Below, piece by piece: positions 1-9,626 of a stretch of 42,825 nt of DNA. The notes under the pieces were generated by a model, which was not told where the DNA came from, ran no database searches, and worked only from the letters and a program-made list of their open reading frames with translations. The number at the start of each line of letters is the position of its first letter. Position 1 is the first letter of the stretch. Position numbers and translations under genes: made by a program. Origin of the DNA: Saprospiraceae bacterium (GTDB taxonomy: Bacteria > Bacteroidota > Bacteroidia > Chitinophagales > Saprospiraceae); NCBI GenBank assembly GCA_029212405.1, contig JARGNR010000007.1, positions 41,897 through 84,721 on the forward strand, given 5' to 3'.

Positions 1-3000
1 TGCCATCCTCTGGCGTCTCATCTCCATCAAACACATCTACATAGTCTGGATCTATCTGATCTTCCGGTTGCTCAGAAACTGAATAGGTGCCAGGATTCAA
101 ATCAGTGAAAATATAATTTCCATTTTCATCTGTAAACGTAGTCAGGATATCACCTGTATCTTCGTTTACCAATGTGATTTCAACATTTGGAATTCCTATA
201 TCGCCTATGTCATCATTGTCAATATCTTCACTAACATTACCTGAAATTGTACCGCTTGGAACAACTTCGGCATCATCACCATCATCTTCATCATCTGGAT
301 CTTGCGTGTCATCTGGGTCCTGTGACCCAATTCCTCCAGTACCATTCGTATCTGCTCCATTATTTGGAGTTGAATCCGTATCAAACTGGTCCGAATCTGT
401 AATTTCTGCAATGTTCACATAACTTGTTGATGGACTCGCAGGTGCAAGAACTTCAGCTGTCAAAGTTACATCCACAGAAGATCCTGATGCAATGTTTAAT
501 CCACTAAATGTGACTGTAGATCCATTGACATTTCCATCTACTGATGCAATATTTGTATATCCATCGGGCACCAAATCTGTCACCTCTACATTGGTCGCAT
601 TATTAGGCCCATCATTTGAAACGGTAATTGTAAATGTGACTACATCTCCAACACTTGGAGTGTCATCATTTACAGTTTTTATCAAATTAAGATCTGCAAC
701 AGTTGCATATCCAGCATCTACATCTTCATTATTCTCACCTGGTAACAATGTAAAATCGTCTGTTCTACCATCCAATGGATTGGCATCACTATCCAAATTG
801 TCTGACGTCTGATCTTTAGGTGATCTTTCATGGTTATCTAAATCACCAAAAATGATATAATAATCTCCTTTACAAACTTCAAATTCATAGAAACCGTCTT
901 CTCCTCCATTTGAAACAGAGACAGTACTTGCCACCTCATTATTTGTATTTGCATCATATAAAGTAACTTCAATACCATTTACTCCTACTTCACCAGCATC
1001 TTGAACACCATTAAAGTTTGTATCTATAAATGTAAAGTCCCCTACAGTTGCTTTTTCTTCAATTGTGATTGTTACACTAGAAGTATCTGCACATCCTGTG
1101 CCCAATGAAAATACTATTACTTGATAATCATATGTTCCTGGATCTGGAATATTCGCAGTTGGGTTAGCTAATGTTGGATCATTAAGATAGGTAGATGGTA
1201 ACCATATGTATCCCAATTCTGCCGTAGGGTCATTCACAGGAGGTGTTCCCGTAGGATCACCACCCAACATGAAGTCTTCATCTTCGCATTCTGCTTTATC
1301 TTCACCCGCATCTGCAATTGGATTTTTATTTACATCTATTGTAACCGTAACAAAGTCCGTTCGTGTACATCCATTTTGAGTAACAACCAATTTATAAACG
1401 GTAGTAAATAATGGAGATACCAAAACATCTTCTGAATTCTGTCCATTATCGATTGAAGTAATGTCACCAGATTCTACAGACCACGTATAGTTTCCTCCAG
1501 GGGTTCCACTACCATCTAATAGTATATTTCCACCTTGACAAATTTCTTGATCAGGACCAGCAACTGCGATCACATCTTGTGTGATTATTATAGTAGTTGT
1601 TGCAGTGGAAACACATCCATCTTTGGTTACTTTTAGTGTTATTTCATATTCTCCAACATTTGTCCATTGTACAATTACACTTGATCCATTTGCTGAAAGT
1701 GGAGTTCCATTTTCGAATGTCCATTCATATATTGCTCCAGGGCCTGCATTAGATGCTAAAAATTGTACATCTTCTTTTGCACAGATCGTTTCCGGACCTG
1801 TAATAACTGCAAGCGGATTGTCTTTTACAATTACTGTGATTTCATCAGAAGTAAAGCAACCTTTTGCATCGGTTGCAATAACGGTGTACGTTGTATTTAC
1901 TAAAGGACTTACTTCTACCTCACCATTTGGCATATTTTGTCCATTTATGGTATACGTAAATGGGGCTGTACCACTGGTCGCATTTGCAACAATCGTAACT
2001 GAATTCCCTTCACATAATTCTATATCATCCCCTAAATCAAGCTCTGGGTTAGGATTAACAACCAAGGTTGCAGAGGCCGTAGAACTGCATTCATTATTAT
2101 CAACTACTGTAACCGTATAGGTAGTAGTACTTGCAGGAGATAGGTTGTTCAATGTCTGGGAATTTCCTCCATTTGACCAGAAATAGGAATATGGAGCTTG
2201 ACCACCAGAAGGGTTAACTGAAACGCTTCCGTCTGTATCTCCAGCACAAATTTCACCATCTACTCCTTCTGCAGTTGGATTTGGATTGACAATCACTGTG
2301 ACATCATCGATATCCGTACATCCATTCACATCCGTTACAGTGACTACATAAATAGTAGTTGTATTCGGACTTACAGTTTTAGAATTGCCATTTCCTAAGC
2401 CAAATGGCCATGAATAAGAATATGGCTCTTCTCCACCTGAAGCGTTGACAGTTAAAGTAATTTGTGAGCCTAAGCAGATACTTACATCTTGACCTGCATC
2501 TAGAACGGGTACATTAAATACTGTTATTGTTACAACGTTAGTCGTTTTATTACCACATCCATTTCCAGAAAAAGCGATTCTTCTGTATTCAGTTGTCTCT
2601 GAAACAAATCCTGGACTATAATTAATTGAATTCGCTCCATTAATATCAGACCATGTTCCACCTGAGGTTCTTGATTCCCATTGATAGGAAAGGTTTAAAT
2701 TATCTCCTGTTACATCAGCTGGAGTACCCGTCAAAGTTTCTGGTTCAAATGGACCACAATTCGATTGGCTTTCCATAATCACTCCCGGATCAATTACTTT
2801 ATCCTTCACGATAACTTCTACATCATCAGAATCTTCGCAACCATCTTTGGTAACAGTCAAAATATATGTAGCATTTTCAAGAGGTGAAACTGTTACAGAT
2901 TGACTTGAACTTATAACATTTCCTTGTTGATCGGTCCATTCATATGAACCTCCACTTACAGTAGCGGCATTTAATGTGACTGATTCTCCAGAGCAAATTA

Positions 3001-6000
3001 TTTCATCATCACCAGCATCAGCAATTACAGGATCATTTATACTTACTACAACTTCATCAGAGCCAGTACATCCATCACAATCTGTTACTACCAATGTATA
3101 CGTACCTGACTGATCTACAACAATCGACTCACCATCATTTGGCCCCACTATACCAGGCCCAGACCATGAATAAGTTACACTTTCTTCAAATGTATTAGGA
3201 GTGGTATATTGAACATAATCAACTCTAAAAGAACAATGTCCATTGTCTTCAATTCGAATATATCTGGTTGGAGTTGTAATATCAAAACCAAAACAAACAT
3301 AAGATGAGTTAGAGAATGTTAAAGAATTGTCCAGATTATAAAAACCAGACGTAGCATTTAAAGAACCTCTAATCTTTGCATCAGAATAATTAGATCCTGT
3401 ATTACTACAGTGCTCTAATTTCATCGCAATACATAAGCTTGTTCCTGAAGGTACAACAGTTCCAAAATCTAAAGTGACGTATGAAGTACCTTCTCCAGAT
3501 TGAGTCCATAGTTTAGTTCCTGCATTATCTCCGCAATACTGAGATGCATTCACATTATTTAGCCATCCACCTTGGTCTACTAAATTGTGATCACAATCCG
3601 TAGTTCCTGGTGTACCACATGTTGAAATATTTGTTACTTCACTTGTGATATGAACTTGATCTCCATCACAAATTTCAATATCAGGACCGACATCAACAGA
3701 AGGGCCTCCATCAAGAATTAAAGAAACCTCATCCGTAGCTGTACATCCACCGCAATCCGTAATGGTTACTATATATGTCCCACCTTGACTTACAGATATG
3801 GATTGTGTAGTTTGACCGTTACTCCATTCGTAAGAAACCTCTTGTGAATCATCACAAATCGTCTCTTCTGTTTCAAAGTGCAAATCGATATTTGCTACAC
3901 AAATGGATTGATTTCCAGTAAGGAAGTTCAAATCAATAGTGTTTGTTCCTCCATAATTATATGGGAATGTAGTTGGATCTACGGTGAAAGTAACCACTCC
4001 ATTTGGTTCACATACATCAAATACACATGGCAATTCCGTAGGATCAAATACGCCTAAAGTATGGCCATTAATTTCAAATGGAAAATCGAAATCTACATTA
4101 TCCGTGTCACTGCTGGAGGTAGAACTTTCTTCATCGCAGGCAGCCACATTATACGTAACTGTGACTGAAACTATTTTTTTATTGCTATCATTTATTGGAT
4201 CTGAGAATGATCCTAAATCTGTATAACCACTGCCACTAGTAGACTTAAATTCATCATCACAAATATGTCCACTAGATCCTTCCCATGCATCTACATTGAT
4301 ATCATAAGAATCGGTAATGGTTGTACAATTAATTTCGCACGTTGAAGGGTTGATCGCTGTTGCAGTAAATGTCACTGTTTCGCCTTCACATACTGTCAAA
4401 TCAGCTCCTGCATCCGCAGATAAAGCACAACAATCTTCTACTGTCACCAATACGGACCCAACATCTTCACATCCTTCCTCATCTGTAATCGTCACTGAAT
4501 ATACTGTGGTCTCTGTAGGATTTGCAACAACAGTACTTCCTCCACTCAAACCATTGGACCAATTGTACGTCACTGTACCTGTTGTATTTGTTGCAGTGGC
4601 TGTTATGGTTACAGCTGCACCTGCACAAACTGGATTTGGATCGGCTGTAACTTCAACCTCAGGAGAACAAGTCACACAACATCCTTTTACACTAAATCCT
4701 CCCAATTCAAATAAATCACAATGTGTATCATTGGTCGTTCCGTCAATCCGCACTCTTATCACATCTCCAAATTCAGCATCAATAGGATCAGAAAAGACGA
4801 TATTTTCCAGGGTAAATTCATCTGCTGGTAAGTTACCATTGAATGTTTCTACTAAACCACCATTCACATATACTTTAACCAAATAGTCAAAGGTGGAAGG
4901 GCAATCATCATCGTTAGAACTACCTCCTGCAGTACCTAAATCAATTGGATATAAAAAGTTACCACTTAATGAACTTACTGAAAATCCTCCAGTAGCGGTC
5001 AATTCAAGCTCCCAACCATTATATACACTGGCAACACAAATAATACCGTCATTACAAGAAGCATTACTAGCTCCATTGTAGGGCTCAAGATTAGTAGCAG
5101 AAATACATTCGCCTTCCACGTTAAGTGGTTCAAACCCATCAATAGGATCATTACAAGGCTCTCCAAAACCATATTCTACTAATGTATTATTACATCCATT
5201 ACAAGATTCTACATTCACTGTTACCTGGTCTGTATCCGTACATCCATCAGGACTTGTTACAGTTACAGAATATGTTGTAGTTGTAGTTGGGTTTACTGAT
5301 ATACATGCCGTTATTCCTCCAGTACTCCACTGATATGATTGTCCACCAATGGCACATAATGTCGTATTAGATCCAGAACAAATGGTTTGATCTCCACCTG
5401 CATTTGCAATTGGAATTTCAACACCACCAATAGTTACTGCAGTTGGCCAGGTGTCAGTACATCCCGTAGCATCTATTAAAGTGATATTTGAATACTCTCC
5501 AGCCGCTAATCCAGTGATTAAATTTGTGCTGACATCGTTAAAAGGTCCAGCTGTAAAAACTTGTCCTTCAAACGTATATTCTACTGTAAAAGGTAAAACG
5601 GTACCACCACTTACATTAGGATCAATATTTAGTGTACCATTATTAGAATCGCAAGACGTTACATCTGTGGGATGAACATCTGACAATATGGGTTGTGTTA
5701 AATTCACATATACAATATTACTTTCTCCAACATATTCTTCACATCCAGCTCTTCTTGCACAACGGATGTACCACATATCTTCAAAAATGACTCCCTCGTC
5801 ATACGTAAGCTCTGTTGCACCATTGATTACTTCCCAATCTCCAACTGGTAAGTTATTATCATTGGTTCTTAACCAAATTATTTCTAAATCTCCAGAACCG
5901 CCAGTTGGTGATTGTACATTTTGAAACATTTCTGGATCACCTGAGGTACCACAAATCGTTTGATCAAATCCTATTTCACCTCCATCAGTTACATTATCAC

Positions 6001-7354
6001 AATCGTCACATTCTGTTTTTACCGTTAATGCTCCAGCGATAACATAAGATTGTCCATTTTGACTCGATCCTGAATCAGGACAAGATGAACTTGAACCTGT
6101 AGGAGAATCTATGGAAATAAAAATTTCATCTGCATTTCCAGGTACACCTGTTAATGAGACATCAATAACCTCAATGCAACAAGGTGACCAAAGGTTTGGG
6201 TCACCTACAAATCTATATTCAGTTGCTGATCCGGTATTCGAACCATTATTTTTTGGTTGTATTGTTATGTCTAATACTCTACAATCATAGGTAACTTCCG
6301 AAAGAGGTATCGCCACCTCAATATCCCTTGCAGAATTATCCGTAGGGATGTCAATACTAAACTCTTCCGTTTGGTGATATCCTGACACTGCGGTAAATGT
6401 TCCTGAAATATCATTTCCATCTCCACCATTTCTGAATGCGTAAACCAGTAATGATTGCAATTGATTTGTACTTTGATTATTTGTATATGAAATTGTGGAT
6501 GGGTTACCATTTATTTCCCCTCTCCATACTTTTTCATTAGAACTGCTGCCCTCAACAATTACTCTGTTTAAGTAGTAATCTGTTCCATCACCCTGAATCG
6601 TCAATACATTTCCAGGTTGATAAGAACCTTTATATACGATTTCGACTACGTATTTGAATACTTCATTAGAATTTGGGATTGTAATTGATGAAGAAGACTG
6701 CCCCTTATTGTCTAATGGGTGTAACGTAACTGTTTTATTTTCTGCACACGTGTAAGAATAATCCATCACCTCTGAAACGGTAAGGCACACCTCATCTAAC
6801 TTTAAATAATCTGAATCTGCATATCCTTCAAATCTTACTTTTGCGGCATTGGATGGTGCTTTCAATTGCATGGTATACAACCCCAAGTCTCCACCTTGAC
6901 CATCGACATCAAAGTCAACTTGTTTTGTATCTGCAGCAATGAAATTTCCACTTGAATTATAGAATGACAAACGCACTCTATGATCACCTCCTGGGTGATG
7001 TGTACCTGCATAAACAGTCAAAAAGTAATCAGCTCCAGGAATCGCATTGACTTCTTGCCAAACCCATCCTGCCGTTGAAGTAGCTTGTAAAAATCCATTC
7101 AAGGAGGTTCCACACTGCTGAAACCCAGTTCCAGTATAAAATTCTGTGGAAGAAGACCAACCAGTTGTACCCGATTCAAATCCAGAATTGGTAATAATAG
7201 CAGTTGGGCAATCGCATTGAGCTTCTAACTCATTTGTCCATGCTGAAAGTAAGATTAAAACAAAAGCGATTAATGTGAGTGGTAAGTTTTTCGTCACAGA
7301 CTTGTGCACAGCACTAGCCCATGGAATTTGACATGAGGGTGTCGAATTACGCAT
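1..7354 (-). CDS. Giant secreted PKD/SdrD-B/DUF11 repeat protein (C-terminus beyond window)
   Basis: This is the N-terminal ~2450 codons of a very large exported protein. The frame opened by the ATG at 7352-7354 has no stop down to base 1, where it is still in frame. Residues 1-46 form a signal peptide with a long basic n-region, a hydrophobic core and an end in LEAQ; GTG codons at residues 16 or 20 are alternative starts. Residues ~50-195 look like a galactose-binding-like beta-sandwich. Then come about a dozen PKD/Ig-like repeats with the recurring pattern DAGxD..ICxG..V/L...W..VSP..TTTYxVTVTD..GC. At least two carry large inserted domains (residues ~1008-1168 and ~1250-1385). Near the left edge are an SdrD-B domain (GDFTFIDTNFNGVQDAGE), a DUF11 domain (DLNLIKTVNDDTPSVGD) and a second SdrD-B. 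By family, such proteins are T9SS-exported adhesins or matrix proteins; the sorting domain would lie outside the window, so export by T9SS is inferred. Ligand unknown. Confidence 0.93.
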   Translation of the reverse strand, partial: MRNSTPSCQIPWASAVHKSVTKNLPLTLIAFVLILLSAWTNELEAQCDCPTAIITNSGFESGTTGWSSSTEFYTGTGFQQCGTSLNGFLQATSTAGWVWQEVNAIPGADYFLTVYAGTHHPGGDHRVRLSFYNSSGNFIAADTKQVDFDVDGQGGDLGLYTMQLKAPSNAAKVRFEGYADSDYLKLDEVCLTVSEVMDYSYTCAENKTVTLHPLDNKGQSSSSITIPNSNEVFKYVVEIVYKGSYQPGNVLTIQGDGTDYYLNRVIVEGSSSNEKVWRGEINGNPSTISYTNNQSTNQLQSLLVYAFRNGGDGNDISGTFTAVSGYHQTEEFSIDIPTDNSARDIEVAIPLSEVTYDCRVLDITIQPKNNGSNTGSATEYRFVGDPNLWSPCCIEVIDVSLTGVPGNADEIFISIDSPTGSSSSCPDSGSSQNGQSYVIAGALTVKTECDDCDNVTDGGEIGFDQTICGTSGDPEMFQNVQSPTGGSGDLEIIWLRTNDNNLPVGDWEVINGATELTYDEGVIFEDMWYIRCARRAGCEEYVGESNIVYVNLTQPILSDVHPTDVTSCDSNNGTLNIDPNVSGGTVLPFTVEYTFEGQVFTAGPFNDVSTNLITGLAAGEYSNITLIDATGCTDTWPTAVTIGGVEIPIANAGGDQTICSGSNTTLCAIGGQSYQWSTGGITACISVNPTTTTTYSVTVTSPDGCTDTDQVTVNVESCNGCNNTLVEYGFGEPCNDPIDGFEPLNVEGECISATNLEPYNGASNASCNDGIICVASVYNGWELELTATGGFSVSSLSGNFLYPIDLGTAGGSSNDDDCPSTFDYLVKVYVNGGLVETFNGNLPADEFTLENIVFSDPIDAEFGDVIRVRIDGTTNDTHCDLFELGGFSVKGCCVTCSPEVEVTADPNPVCAGAAVTITATATNTTGTVTYNWSNGLSGGSTVVANPTETTVYSVTITDEEGCEDVGSVLVTVEDCCALSADAGADLTVCEGETVTFTATAINPSTCEINCTTITDSYDINVDAWEGSSGHICDDEFKSTSGSGYTDLGSFSDPINDSNKKIVSVTVTYNVAACDEESSTSSSDTDNVDFDFPFEINGHTLGVFDPTELPCVFDVCEPNGVVTFTVDPTTFPYNYGGTNTIDLNFLTGNQSICVANIDLHFETEETICDDSQEVSYEWSNGQTTQSISVSQGGTYIVTITDCGGCTATDEVSLILDGGPSVDVGPDIEICDGDQVHITSEVTNISTCGTPGTTDCDHNLVDQGGWLNNVNASQYCGDNAGTKLWTQSGEGTSYVTLDFGTVVPSGTSLCIAMKLEHCSNTGSNYSDAKIRGSLNATSGFYNLDNSLTFSNSSYVCFGFDITTPTRYIRIEDNGHCSFRVDYVQYTTPNTFEESVTYSWSGPGIVGPNDGESIVVDQSGTYTLVVTDCDGCTGSDEVVVSINDPVIADAGDDEIICSGESVTLNAATVSGGSYEWTDQQGNVISSSQSVTVSPLENATYILTVTKDGCEDSDDVEVIVKDKVIDPGVIMESQSNCGPFEPETLTGTPADVTGDNLNLSYQWESRTSGGTWSDINGANSINYSPGFVSETTEYRRIAFSGNGCGNKTTNVVTITVFNVPVLDAGQDVSICLGSQITLTVNASGGEEPYSYSWPFGLGNGNSKTVSPNTTTIYVVTVTDVNGCTDIDDVTVIVNPNPTAEGVDGEICAGDTDGSVSVNPSGGQAPYSYFWSNGGNSQTLNNLSPASTTTYTVTVVDNNECSSTASATLVVNPNPELDLGDDIELCEGNSVTIVANATSGTAPFTYTINGQNMPNGEVEVSPLVNTTYTVIATDAKGCFTSDEITVIVKDNPLAVITGPETICAKEDVQFLASNAGPGAIYEWTFENGTPLSANGSSVIVQWTNVGEYEITLKVTKDGCVSTATTTIIITQDVIAVAGPDQEICQGGNILLDGSGTPGGNYTWSVESGDITSIDNGQNSEDVLVSPLFTTVYKLVVTQNGCTRTDFVTVTIDVNKNPIADAGEDKAECEDEDFMLGGDPTGTPPVNDPTAELGYIWLPSTYLNDPTLANPTANIPDPGTYDYQVIVFSLGTGCADTSSVTITIEEKATVGDFTFIDTNFNGVQDAGEVGVNGIEVTLYDANTNNEVASTVSVSNGGEDGFYEFEVCKGDYYIIFGDLDNHERSPKDQTSDNLDSDANPLDGRTDDFTLLPGENNEDVDAGYATVADLNLIKTVNDDTPSVGDVVTFTITVSNDGPNNATNVEVTDLVPDGYTNIASVDGNVNGSTVTFSGLNIASGSSVDVTLTAEVLAPASPSTSYVNIAEITDSDQFDTDSTPNNGADTNGTGGIGSQDPDDTQDPDDEDDGDDAEVVPSGTISGNVSEDIDNDDIGDIGIPNVEITLVNEDTGDILTTFTDENGNYIFTDLNPGTYSVSEQPEDQIDPDYVDVFDGDETPEDG

Positions 7355-7387
7355 GTGTGTAAAGTTTTGGTATACAAATTGTTTCCT

Positions 7388-7422
7388 GAATGCTCTAACT
7401 GCACGTAACAGTTATAGCATTC
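7388..7422 (-). promoter_or_regulatory. Strong hairpin in leader of the giant surface gene
   Basis: An inverted repeat has 14-bp arms, 7388-7401 and 7409-7422, matching at 13 of 14 positions around a 7-base loop (CACGTAA on the plus strand). It lies 33 bases upstream of the ATG at 7354, so it should be in the 5' leader or act as a protein-binding operator. No T-run follows it in the direction of the gene, so it is not a typical terminator. Function is inferred from position and symmetry only. Confidence 0.6.
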
Positions 7423-8272
7423 CCATATTTAAATAATGCTGATACAACAAAATGTAAACTAACACATCGAATCATGCCAAATTAAGGAATTGGCACACAG
7501 AAATACTGTTGGTAGCAGTACATCAATCTAAGTCATCATTTTAAATCTCATTGTTATCAGAATTGGTAGTTTTCTTAACGTTTTTGACTTATTTCAATTC
7601 TGCGGATGTAAGTCCGAAGACACAAATCTAGCATTCATGTAAGTTTTATTTCAATTTTTCAAAAGAAATGTAAACTACTTGTCAAAAATCGTTTTTAAAT
7701 TGGACAATTTCAGACATATAGCCTCCTAAACTAACTTAACTAATTGAATTCAAACAATTTATATAAGGATTTTTTTATATTAAAAACAAGAATCAAGCCT
7801 CACTACAATGGAATTATGACACTCACCTCCCTTCGTTTTTGCACAAAAATGAAAGCTTAGTTTTCTTAAAAAATGTAAAAATAGTTTAATCTATAAGTAG
7901 CTCATTATTCATTTACTACGATCGAAATTGAAAGTTACATTCCATGTCATTTTCAATAAAAAAACACCTATCTTTTCTATTGAATTCTTAATCATATTTT
8001 TCATTCGACAGCCTTGCAATTAAATTTCTTCCAGACAATTTTTATCCGTTAATTTTTAAAATAGCGGAGATTTTATTCTGATTTGACCAGTAATATTAGC
8101 TAAGGATTAACATAAGCAAATAATTTACATGTGTTTTTCTTAAAATACTGTTTGGTAGGAAACATTGCTCACTCTACCTATTTTGGTCGATTATTCATTG
8201 CATGCAATAGAAATTTGTAGTTCCATTTTTCATAATCCCCTTACTTTGAATATAATCAAATCAGATCACTGT
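7423..8272. other. Long AT-rich intergenic region
   Basis: About 850 bases separate the leader hairpin of the leftmost giant gene from the next likely start codon. I see no convincing coding frame, tRNA or repeat array. A minus-strand TAGATTTG (plus-strand 7623-7630) fits the Bacteroidota -7 consensus TAnnTTTG and could drive the giant gene with a leader of about 260 bases, but no -33 element lies at the usual distance. The rest is AT-rich spacer. Confidence 0.5.
7623..7630 (-). promoter_or_regulatory. Possible -7 promoter element (TAGATTTG)
   Basis: On the minus strand this reads TAGATTTG, a full match to the Bacteroidota -7 consensus TAnnTTTG, and points toward the giant gene starting at 7354. 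There is no TTTG at the expected -33 distance. A single eight-base match in AT-rich DNA can arise by chance. Confidence 0.25.
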
Positions 8273-8527
8273 ATGAAACAGAAATATAAACTCACCGCGT
8301 TTGCGAGAATTTTCATTTTTTTGATTTTTTTTACCCCTGTTGCTTTTATTGGAGCAAGCTATTATAACGGGGAAGATGGGATTGCAAAAATCCAAGCATT
8401 TTTTGATAAAGACGGAAATTCATCGATTGAGGAACAAATTGAATTGAAGCATTCAGAAATTGAGCAATTAACAAATAAGATTGAATCTTTGAAGAGTGAT
8501 ATTGCCCGCCTAGAAGCGAGTAAATAG
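8273..8527 (+). CDS. Small membrane-anchored coiled-coil protein
   Basis: This 84-residue protein is of unrecognised family. The frame is open from a TTG at 8165, but the ATG at 8273 (MKQKYKLTAFARIF) is preferred because it places a short basic stretch directly before one hydrophobic segment (residues ~10-28), giving an N-terminal membrane anchor. The rest is a charged spacer with an EF-hand-like acidic patch (DKDGNSSIEE) and a C-terminal heptad-like coiled coil (residues ~50-82, rich in E, K, L and I). It converges on the hydrolase gene with only two bases between stop codons. No function can be assigned. Confidence 0.6.
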   Translation: MKQKYKLTAFARIFIFLIFFTPVAFIGASYYNGEDGIAKIQAFFDKDGNSSIEEQIELKHSEIEQLTNKIESLKSDIARLEASK

Positions 8528-8529
8528 GA

Positions 8530-9534
8530 TCATTTAACCACCGGTTCTAAGTTCAATATTTCTTCTGCAAATTTAAAGGTTTCATTTTGAACATTTTCCA
8601 AGTCTTGTGAAAACACATAGGACGTCATAACATGTCTTCCAGCCTCTGGAAATGCTTTCTTACGTTTTTGTTGCTCATCTGTTCCTATTTGTCCAAAGAA
8701 CTCTAACATTCTAGGTACAGAGACTACCTTATCCTGATTCTCTTCATCCTTGTAATAGTAGCCCATATATACAGGTACATCAATCTTTGAAAATAAATCT
8801 TCATTCATCTCTTCCTCAATTAAATACTTTAATGCTAGTAATCCATCTGAATGATAGGTTTCGGACCAATATTTTTTTGCTGTTTCGTCGTATTTAATGT
8901 GGTTATATTCTCCATCTAGAACAAAGTCCAACATCTGTTTCCCCCAAGGTCGGATGATGAGTTCAGAGGTAGGATCAAACACATCAATATTTGGAGAATA
9001 CATAAACATACTATGAATCGATGGGTCTTCTGGCGCTAGTAGTGCTGCCAAGGTGCCTCCAGTCGAACAGGACATCAGGATAATTTTATCCCCCAACAGT
9101 CTTCCAATTGCAATGGCCTCTTTTGCAGAATCTACCAAATCTCCTGGCAACAATCCTTTGAATGTATCATCTGATTTTCTTCCGTGATCATACAACCTTG
9201 GCAAGTATAAATTGTATCCATATCGTTTCGCGAAATTGGTATGAAGAGGGGCCCCTTCTTCCCTACTTGCTGAAAACCCATGAAGATATACTACTGCATA
9301 ATCAGTCTTTTGTTTTGTACTATCTGCCCACACTATTTTCGCCTCATTCCCGGGTTTTATATCAGAAACTTCGCTTTCTACGGACACCAAATATTCATCC
9401 AGAGTTTCGACAGGAATATCAAATGAGATCGGTTGAGTATTTATATTCGGGTACTCTACACGAGGTCCCAGCAGGTAGGTACTAATGAGAAGTAGAAATA
9501 GAATTCCTCCCCATTTTAAAAATTTCTTTGCCAA
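8530..9534 (-). CDS. Membrane-anchored alpha/beta hydrolase (lipase/esterase-like)
   Basis: This is a 334-residue alpha/beta-hydrolase. Residues 5-23 form a hydrophobic N-terminal anchor or signal segment. HGFS (85-88) fits the oxyanion-hole strand. The nucleophile elbow is S-C-S-T-G-G, making Ser157 the likely nucleophile, with Ser replacing the first Gly of GxSxG. Asp263 or Asp268 is the candidate acid and His301 (AGRHVM) the base. It resembles carboxylesterase/monoacylglycerol-lipase-like enzymes; the substrate cannot be read from sequence. The start is a TTG; no ATG or GTG exists upstream in frame, and a TACCTTTG -7 element lies about 20 bases upstream, which supports this start. It is likely its own transcription unit, convergent with the small coiled-coil gene. 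Confidence 0.88.
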   Translation of the reverse strand: MAKKFLKWGGILFLLLISTYLLGPRVEYPNINTQPISFDIPVETLDEYLVSVESEVSDIKPGNEAKIVWADSTKQKTDYAVVYLHGFSASREEGAPLHTNFAKRYGYNLYLPRLYDHGRKSDDTFKGLLPGDLVDSAKEAIAIGRLLGDKIILMSCSTGGTLAALLAPEDPSIHSMFMYSPNIDVFDPTSELIIRPWGKQMLDFVLDGEYNHIKYDETAKKYWSETYHSDGLLALKYLIEEEMNEDLFSKIDVPVYMGYYYKDEENQDKVVSVPRMLEFFGQIGTDEQQKRKKAFPEAGRHVMTSYVFSQDLENVQNETFKFAEEILNLEPVVK

Positions 9535-9553
9535 TTTTTTAGATTTTGTGCTG

Positions 9554-9561
9554 CAAAGGTA
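9554..9561 (-). promoter_or_regulatory. Likely -7 promoter element (TACCTTTG) of the hydrolase gene
   Basis: The minus strand reads TACCTTTG, an exact TAnnTTTG match about 20 bases upstream of the TTG start at 9534. This predicts a very short leader. I see no clear -33 TTTG at the usual spacing, so support rests on the -7 match and its position. Confidence 0.45.
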
Positions 9562-9596
9562 GAGTTTTTCTTTTACTGATGCTGACTTAAATTTGG

Positions 9597-9617
9597 TCCA
9601 TAACTCAGTTTTATGGA
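9597..9617 (-). terminator. Weak hairpin after dnaE
   Basis: Perfect 7-bp arms (TCCATAA at 9597-9603 and TTATGGA at 9611-9617) flank a 7-base loop just downstream of the polymerase stop at 9627-9629. There is no T-run after it on the minus strand, so termination here is doubtful. Confidence 0.25.
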
Positions 9618-9626
9618 TGCTTTATA

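Noticed and set aside
205-411. Met/Gln-rich minus-strand ORF near the left edge
   Set aside because: It is a frame-shifted reading of the same strand as the giant gene, and the true frame through the region is continuous from 7354 to base 1.
1581-2120. 179-residue plus-strand ORF and other antisense ORFs opposite the two giant genes
   Set aside because: They lie opposite the giant reading frames. Their Ser/Thr/Val/Pro-rich composition is what the reverse complement of DUF11/PKD codons produces, and none shows a recognised motif or start context.
8165-8272. Upstream extension of the small coiled-coil protein to the TTG at 8165
   Set aside because: The added residues break the N-terminal signal/anchor shape; the ATG at 8273 gives a better-formed membrane segment.
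7423-8272. tRNA or other structured RNA in the long intergenic region
   Set aside because: I found no cloverleaf pattern or CCA-like end; apart from the 7388-7422 hairpin nothing structured stands out by eye.
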